64,000 nucleotides of DNA. Source: Apostichopus japonicus (taxonomy: Eukaryota; Echinodermata; Holothuroidea; Aspidochirotida; Stichopodidae). The notes beneath the pieces were generated by a model. The model was given only the letters and a program-made list of their open reading frames with translations. It had not been told where the DNA came from and did no database searches. This document shows positions 26,801 through 35,800 of the stretch, in pieces (position 1 is the first letter of the stretch; every line of letters starts with the position of its first letter). Both the position numbers and the translations under genes were made by a program. The stretch covers positions 12,531,917-12,595,916 of the forward strand of contig NC_092571.1 in NCBI RefSeq assembly GCF_037975245.1. Direction: 5' to 3'.

Positions 26801-29800
26801 ATGCAAAAAGAATGCAAAATAGAATGCAAAATATTCTTTAGAATGCAAAATATCTGTTTTCTAAAATAAAAGAGAGTTTACCTGTGTCTTTGTTTCGCAG
26901 GTTGCAAATTATGACTTTTTTCAAGATCTGGAAGAGAAATGTTGCAGCAAGCTTCAGCATATCCTGTTCCCTGTCTACGCACCACGGAGGGTGTCCCAGA
27001 CCTCTCCTGACCCGGAGAAAGTCACCCCCAGCGAAACAGAGACTGTAGAAGAAGAGGCGAGAACAACCGAAGAAACCGAAGAGATGGATAAAACGGCCGA
27101 GAAGTCTAAAGTAAACCTTGGTAGGTTTGAGCTGTTTTTTGTGTTGGTTATTGTATGTATTCAATACCATTAATAGGTTTAAGTTCATTTCACATAATGC
27201 TGAGAAAAATAGTAACGTTTTGAGGTTTTTCAGATGCTCTTTGGTATATAAATTATGATAAAAACTTTTAAATTAAAAATTGTTGAATACCGATAAAATT
27301 TCAACATCACTTTGCAATGCTACTTTGAGCAATAATCTGCAGGAAATGTATGACCAAATTGTATGCAAAAAGCTGCAAAATTCAGTAGTTTTAATTATAA
27401 ATCAAGAAACATGACCAGGCATAGATGACATTAGCTGTATATAGTTTCCACTATAACCTGCTGTACATAATGTACAGTAGTGGTACTTTGTTTAAATGGA
27501 ATAAAAGTTTACCATCATTAGCAAGTCATCCAGGGAGTCATAAATGTGTCACATGGTTGGCAAGCAAATTTGCCGCCATTTATGAGGTCAGTGGGCCCAG
27601 ACGATTCTAAATACTAAATAAAATTTCATAGAGTCATATACATAATGCTAAAATGAAATGGGACGCTCAGTAAACGCCAATTGTGCCGTTAGAAATTGAA
27701 AAAACTTTTTAACAAAGGACTTGCAATTCTGAGATCTCTGGTTCAAATCCTGTTCTAGCCAAAAGTTTCTTTGCTGGTTTTCAAATTTAGAAATTAAATA
27801 TTGCCCCAGTAGCCCCTAGAAATACATTGTTGATGATTGTTTTTTGGCAAGCCCCCTCCCCCCCTCCCCTTCAAATAAAAACCAAAACCAAAAATGAGAT
27901 TGAAAAGCAGGAGGATTTGGCAATATTATATGTGAAATGTATTGTTGATTTGTACTAACATAGAGGCTTGTACTGAAGGCAAGTTTCATCATTAACCAAT
28001 CTCTTCCTGTTTTCTTGGACTACGATGTAGCAAGATTGAACTTCGGCCCGAAGGACAAGGTGCCAGGTTCGAGTCACTCCCAGATTAATGTATGTCGTCC
28101 AGTTACAGAGTTGTTGACAATTAACAATTTATAATCATGGACGTTAAATATGAATTTAAGAGACCGACTTCGGTCAGCTTGCGGCTTTGATAAGCCAATG
28201 ATGGCTTCTTCGCGAGTTCCTGCTTGCAGGAGGATCTAAAAATACATACATTGTTTTTGTCCTCTAATATCATTTGGTTTCTGTTTTCTTTCTCCGTAGA
28301 CACGCAGGGGGACGCCCCTTTCTTCAGCCCGCCTCTCAGTCTCGGTCAATCCGGTAACGACGGCAACGTCTTGGCATCCCATGATTCTCAGGCCCGTAGC
28401 ATGGTTACCATGGATATCCTCAGCGGCAGTGAGAGTATCATTCCCGCGTCAAAAGGTGCGAATATCGGACGAGGAATAATTCTTAAAAACTGGAACAAAA
28501 ATGGTCCAAATTTTTGTCTCTTCATTAAAATTCAAAAAGTAATCTTGCGTTGGTCAAAATTCCTTGGGAGTGTATTTCATACAGATACACAGAACCGACT
28601 GGAGAAATTTCTGGAAATGAATTTATTCATAGACGAAGGTGTTTTGAAAGCTCTGTGTAGAGCTTCAGTGTGTATCTTCCATAGGTACAATATATATCTT
28701 GTAGTTGTTTCTACTCTTGCAGTAGAGAGTTTAACAGTTTGCTGGAGTGAACAAGAATTTGTTATATGGAAGTGAGATAAAGAGAGAGGGGGGTAAGAAG
28801 AAGAGGATAGGAATGAGGGAGGGGTGTAGGTAGAGGAGAAACCAAAGATTTGGGTGCTGTCAAAGGTAAGGATTGTAAAAACCCTCATGACACCTTAGGG
28901 AAGAAAAGCCATCATTTCTCTTCATTTAAGCTTAAGCGTCTCAAAAATAACTGCTGATTATTATTATTATCGTTATTTTTGCAGTAAAACAAGAATTCAG
29001 ATATCATTCTGTTTTTTTTTCCTTCTTTAAGGGTCCAACATGCCCAGGCAGCTCTCTACAGGATTTCTTCAAGGAATGACTTGCAGCGCATCTCATCCTG
29101 GACTCCTACCAAAGTATTCCTCATGGTCGCTGGTTTGTCATGGGAAGGGGAATCTGTACAGCCACTCTAAAGGTAGGATGGACGAAATATGATCCCAATA
29201 TTATGTTTTTTTTCCCGCTTCTGTTTAAGCTTCTGTTTAAGGTCACAAAGACTGAAAAGTCAAGTTTATTTGTAGTGCCAAAATCATCCATAAGTCCACA
29301 ATACAACATTTAACAGAGAGACACAGGGAATTGCCTACCACCCCCCCACCTTACCTCATCCCCACCCCGTCCCTCTGCCTCTTACCCTGCATTTAACTCT
29401 GACGTAATAAAAATGTTCTTGTTCATAGAGCATCCAAAATGATAGTATACAGAGTACGACACATTTTCCTTGCCTTTTGTAATTAGGCGTTGGAACGAAC
29501 TGTTTTCGCCAACAATCATTCTAGCCCACAGTTTTTTTGCCCCCTCATTTTCAGTTTGTTTGTAATTTCCTCATCAGTATGCCTCTGTTTGTTTAACTGT
29601 TCATATGAAAAATGTATTTGAATAATGTATTTAATCTTGATAGAATTTTCATTGCATTACCCCTTTTTTTAACATTGAACCAGTAGTTTCATGTTGTTTT
29701 GGGAAATTAGCAAACCCAGAGAAGAGATAACTCTTCAAAATTGTTTGGTTATTCTCAAACAAAGCATTAATTAAGGTATCTTCTCCTTAAAAGTAATCTA

Positions 29801-32800
29801 GCGAGCTTCTTCGAAAGTGTTTTTCCATTCCGAAAGCGGTTTGTTTTTCACTTTCCATACTTTAACAGATTAAATACAATCTTTAACTGTATAGAACAGA
29901 TTATATACTCTTCTTCGATGCCGTACATGATCACATTACCCCTACCATGATCGAACTCCACTGGCTCCCGATACGTGAACGAATCAACTACAAACTACTT
30001 CTGATGGTGTTCAAATGTATGCAAAATGTAGGACTAAGCTACCTCACCAACTTGTTTCAGCTCTGACCATCATCCACACGCTCACTTCGCTCTAATTCAT
30101 CATTGATGTTACTCATCCCTAGAGTAAAAACACAGACTTACGGCTTGAGAACGTTCGCATCCAGTGCACTGTGCCTGTGGAACTCACTTCCAGAACATGT
30201 AAAAATGTGCAATACTGTGAACAAATCAGCACTCAAATTGTATCTTTTCACCAAAGCATATATGTTATAATTGTTATGATTATGTTAAGCGCTACGAGAA
30301 TTATTTCATAGTTTGTTTGGCACTATATAAAAATTATGTATTATTATTGTTACATTTCATGTATGGAGTGAGTTGGAATTGGGATACCTTTTTTCCTTCA
30401 TGTCTTCGTTCGTCTTTGTCCCGCTAAAGGTCTAGATCATCCCGGCTTCCTGAGGGAGATGAACTTTCTCCTTCCCTGGGACATCCCCATCCCGAAAGGC
30501 AGCAAGATGGACGTCAACTGGCCGGAACCGGAGAAAGCCAGTGGAAGAAGAGGAGGCAGAAATAGAGAGAGGAAGACACAGAGGGGTGAGCAATGGTTGC
30601 CTGTTTAAGATTTGGAAGGGGGATGGAGAAGGGGGTCGATAGGGTGGAGGGGATTTGTAGAATGGTAAAATGGTAGAAAGAAGGAGGACTACTCTAGGAC
30701 TGTGGGAGGGTGAGGAGTGCAAGTGCATGACCATTCTAGTAGCTATGGTAGGAGATTGAGGCAGGGGTGGGGATAGGGGTGGGGATGAGGTGGAGGGCAG
30801 GGTAGAGAAGAGGTAACAGGAGAGGTAGGAAGACACGGAAGAATATAATTCAATTATATACCTTTGACGACCGTATCAAATTAAGGACCTCCACTGTTTA
30901 TCTCCTACCTCTCCTCTTCCCCTGTTGGTTTCTTTCTTTCTTCTCTCCATCCCTTGTATACTAATCCCCTTACATCTATCTCTTTGTGTTCACCATGCTC
31001 ATTAACCTGTCTGTATTCTGTGCGTGTTTTTGTCCCTTCTGTTACTGTTACTTGTCATTTAGCCTTTGAAGAAGATCCTGCTAGGATCGAAACGTCAGGC
31101 CAGCCTACTTTTACACATTCTCCTACACATGCTCTCTAGTGGATAGGCAGTTTGCTAATAGTTTTATTTCAAATTAAGGACAAAAGAAAATCCCTGCAAC
31201 GACCGATTGTACAACAGTGCATTCTATGTGTTTTGTGGTGGAAGGGGAGGACGGGGAGGGTGTGATGTGGTTTAAAGTACACCTATATAATTAACCATGA
31301 TAATACCTGTGGGACAAATGAGTCTTATCTTTTTGGGGGGAATGTCATTGTGACGTAACACTTCCCAACATTTATCAGATTGACAGATTAACCCACCTTG
31401 ATTGTCCTTCGACACTATTCAGATGTAATTATCTTCCTTATGCCTCCCTCCCCCCCCCCCCTTTCATGCTGTCTTCACTAATTAACTGCCAACCCTTACA
31501 TCTCTTCTCTACTTTCATTCTAACTGGATGTTGGTTTCTCCAATTTTGACTCATTTGTCTATGGTCAATTCATCCAAGTTTTAGTTATCCTTCCATCTGT
31601 CTATTTAACTAACGTGTCCTTCATACTACCTTCGAAGAAGATCTTGCTAGGATCGAAATGTCAGGCCCCCATAAACTTTGATAAATTTATCTGCAAAGGC
31701 TTTTTGCAGTAGATAAGCAGTTTGTTAACAGTGCTTTTTCTCTCTTTATCTTTAAAAGCTGTTATCATTAACTGTTTAAATTCTGTTTCTTTTTTTTTTC
31801 TTGGACGGGGGGGGGGGTTGAGGGGGTGGTAGTTGGAGGTTATTTTCAAATGTTATTTTCTCCTAACCTGTAATACTTATGAGTATAGATGGTTTGGTGC
31901 AGTGTGGCTTTGCAAGTCTAATTTGCAACAAATTAGAGAATCAATTCATCGTTCAAGTTTTGTGTAGCACGTTTGACAGGTTTGATGTTTGTCTGTTTTT
32001 TAAAGTACTTTAGTTCTTGTGTGCAAAACACTGCTATCATAAGACTTTTCACTTGCGTAGCAGTTGGACCATTTTGCATAGCATTCCGAGGATGGGATAC
32101 CGGATAAATTACCCACCGTTAATATGAAAAACTTGTGAAAAATTCGTTTAAAATTCTAGGGCTAAGTTCATTTTCAAATTTTAAAATGTACACTGTTCCC
32201 ATTGTAAGCTAGTCCTATAACGTTCCCCACACCAAGTTCACTTAAAATGCATCTTGTTCCTTTAAACGTCGCTACGGATAACTCCTGTCGATAGTCGTCC
32301 ATTTCTGATCAGCTGTATATAATTAATGGTTTGTGCAATTTTTGTTGTTGATATTGTTGTTAAATTGTAACCTGGCAATTTTCTTTTACTCTGCCATGAT
32401 CACACCAAGTCACCCTCATGTAATAGTTTAGTGTTCTTTCCCTAACATTCGTCATTTAACCATTAACTCCTTTAAGTGTCTTGTTGAAGTTTAATAGCTT
32501 CCATTTATGATATCTTCATCACATTTTTTTAATTATTATTGTTTTTTAAATGTGTTTTATTTAATTTTTAATTGGAATTTTTTTAATGTTTAATTTTTTA
32601 AAACTTATTTTATCATTTTATAAATTTGTTTTATGCCTCTATCATATATTAATAGCTTCACAGTTAAATCTTAGTCGGAAGGTTAAGTATCCGACTGCTT
32701 AAAACCATGTTAGTCATTAACAAGGGAGTGCCTGCTTCTTTGATAGATTTATTGTACCTCTATCATTGTCCAAAACATTAACGATCACTTTTATCTTCAT

Positions 32801-35800
32801 GCTTTCGTCACGGCAACAATAATCGGTACGAAAGTCGAACATTTTAATAGGTAATCTATTTCTGATCTGACGGTTATTATTTTACCTCGTGACTTGTTTA
32901 ATGTCTAACTCTCGAGAGTAATGTCTTCCGTCGGGAAATGGAACTCGTTGTGACGTCTCCATCCTTCCGCGTTGGAACGTAAGCTCGACTTTCACCCGCA
33001 GACCATTTCAGGATAAAATTTGTATTGCTTTCTCAACCTCAAAATGCTATGCAAAATGGTAGCAGTACATGGACTTATGTATCCATTCCAGTAACATCGC
33101 AAATGGTCAAATTGCTATAACATTTCCCAAGATTTATAGTAGTTTTTTTTGTAAAGAAGTCTTTCTGCTTTTAGGTCATTATTTCAAATTAAACAATCTT
33201 TTTTTGGGGGGGGATTTTATGATAAGATAGCTTTTTAACACAGTATCAAATTCTACTCAAAGTGGCTGCTTGGACTGTTTGCCAATCTTAACATAAGCTT
33301 CGATATCCTTGTCATGTACTGTTGTTGAATGGCAGTAAGAGCGCAAGTTGTATTGTACACGCTGTGTCCTTTTAGAGATACACAGATTATTTAAATCAAG
33401 GCTGTGTCACAAATTGTATATTAGCAAATATGTGTTTTTATTTTTAATTTTTTTTTAGTAAAGAAAGAGAGATAGAATTTGCAGTAATAATGAGAAAAGG
33501 AAGAAAATGTCGAGACTGCATGTTTCTCCGAGGCTCAATGTCAAATGGTTAAGGTTAATTGTGTCAACATTTTGAAATGTTCTCAAAGTTTTTGATTTCC
33601 TTCCCAATCATAAATGTAATGACACTTTCACATGTTTATGAGTTGTATATTAATTTTTGGTTCCACTTTCACATTTAATACCAGATAGTTTCAGAGCTTA
33701 CATCGGCCTGGAGTACGAATGTCCCCGGGGTCATCGGTTTATCCACCAGGGACCGGAGAAGATCTCCAAGCCTCAGGGAGGGACAGGTGGTCCTAAGGAA
33801 GGAGGTAACAAGCTGGTGACATCTGACATGCTCCTTCATGTACCATGCACCTGCAGGTAACGACTAAGAAAAGAAAAAGAAAAAACGTCACAATTATTTT
33901 TGTCTGTAATTAGTGTCAATATTTTGAAACTTGGTGTAATTCCTCCCATTGTGAATGCCTGAATTGTTTGATTTCAAGAAATGGGCACAAAACTTTCAAA
34001 TTCCTGTTCAGGATGATTTTAAACAGTCTATTATGGTCCAAAATATTGGGAAGAAGTGAATATTCGATCTCATTTTTCTCTGGGAAAATTCAAGAATTAG
34101 GTATATAGAAAGTATTACTGTTTTGTTTTTGTTTTATTCTGAAGCAATTTCTCTACTGGTTCTGTTTGCATTCTGATTTCTCCTGGCACACAAATAACTG
34201 CTTAAACAATTTATTGCATTCGCAAAACACATTGTTACCGAAACTCTTGTGTTTCAAATATTTTTTTTTATAATAATAATAATCATATTTTTTTTAAAGC
34301 TATATACTGCATCTAATTTTAAATAAAGGGAGACAAAATACCTGAAAATATGTAAAAATCTCTCTCTAATAGTTCAACTAAATCTTGCTTAGATCATACT
34401 GAACTGAACCTTGAAAGGTTTGCCATCGCCCAAAAAAATATCCCATTAATTTTTTTGAGGGACACAAACTTTTATGCATTGCTAAATACTGTTAGTATTT
34501 TAGCACAAAAGTTAGGATCCAGCCGAATTGTTGTAAACCACCAAGTATATTGTTTTATAGATAATGATTATGTATTCAATAATACTTGGTTATGACACGG
34601 GTTGGTTAAACTTCATTAAAAGGGGGACATCGGCATCCCAATGCAAAATACATGTTAAAAGAAAGTCTTTTTACGTCTTTTTGAAAAACCAAACAAAGTT
34701 TGACACTTTTGTCTAAGGCCTCATACACTTCAAAATGGAAACACTTCAGGTGTGTCAAAGATTTAGCCTACTGTGGGATAAGAATCCGATTCCGTCTAAT
34801 GTTGTTGTTTTTCATAAGAAAGTAAGGAAGTTTTAACCAACTCATTGCATCTTTGTTTAATTTGACATGATAAGAGTGACTACAGCATTTGGATCAAATT
34901 ATGTTACTTGTGCGAAAAAAGGGAGTATTAAAAGTTTGTGAACAAGTGATACAGAGTATCAAAAGAGATAGCCTTAACCAAGAGTGACAAATGCAGACGA
35001 CCAGAGGCTGAATGAGCTTAGCATAACTTGACGAACAGCCCCTTTAGACCCCTGACAAGATATGCCAGGGGGTCTCCTGTTAATTCTTGCGGCTGGTTCA
35101 TACTCCGATATATTTCAGGGGCGATAGATGACAAATGAACCAAACGTGGTAAAAGTATAGCGTGCGATGGAAGATGTTTTTTCTCGACGTGTGGTTTTGT
35201 TTTACGTCTATTGCCATTGGTGTATATCTGGTGCACGGATGGGCCTTTCATAGTGCCCAGCCAAGTTACCCCTCTAAACAACAAAAATAAACGATATGTG
35301 CTACTTTGTTGCTGCAGGATAGTCCTGGACATCAACAGATGTATATATGATACATTAGGGAAATACCAAATGACCCCAGGTGCCACTGAAATGCCTATGA
35401 ACTAGGGGCCCACTTTTTACAGAAATTGGTCCCTGGTCCCCGGTTCTGGAAACCTTCATTTCATTTCGCATCCTTGACATGTCTTTTTCATTTGTGAGAG
35501 TTCTTGTCTGTTGGCTAGGGCCTGTGCCATATTTAAGGCAGGTCCAACGTGGCCCTGGCCCCGGGACCCGTAGCAAGTTTTGAGAGTAGAAAATCACTTT
35601 TTTTCCAAAGACTGCTGATGTGATGTTTAATCGTATACGGTGGGTAATGTAATAGTCTCATTGGGATTTGAATACCCGAGATGTGTTTTACATAATATAC
35701 AAGCATAAAGAAATACTTAACACTGCCGCTATGCGGTTAAATTATTTGTAGTGCTGACATCGCAGTTATGCACAGCAGCTTTGTAATGTCTGTGGGGTGA

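Noticed and set aside
26474-26829. Minus-strand ORFs of hydrophobic Phe/Ile/Leu/His repeats
   Set aside because: They are products of the GAATGCAAAA simple repeat.
28031-28089. Constitutive SMG8 exon between exons 15 and 16
   Set aside because: Splicing 27120 to 28300 keeps frame and restores the conserved TQG(D/E) motif; constitutive inclusion would shift frame at the normal acceptor. Kept only as a candidate alternative exon.
30432-30836. 134-codon Ser/Pro-rich minus-strand ORF
   Set aside because: It is antisense to SMG8 exon 18 and a purine-rich intron segment; its composition reflects G/A-rich DNA on the other strand.
35018-35386. 122-codon minus-strand ORF in an SMG8 intron
   Set aside because: No recognisable domain and no splice support; possibly part of an unidentified repeat. 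Not enough to call a gene.
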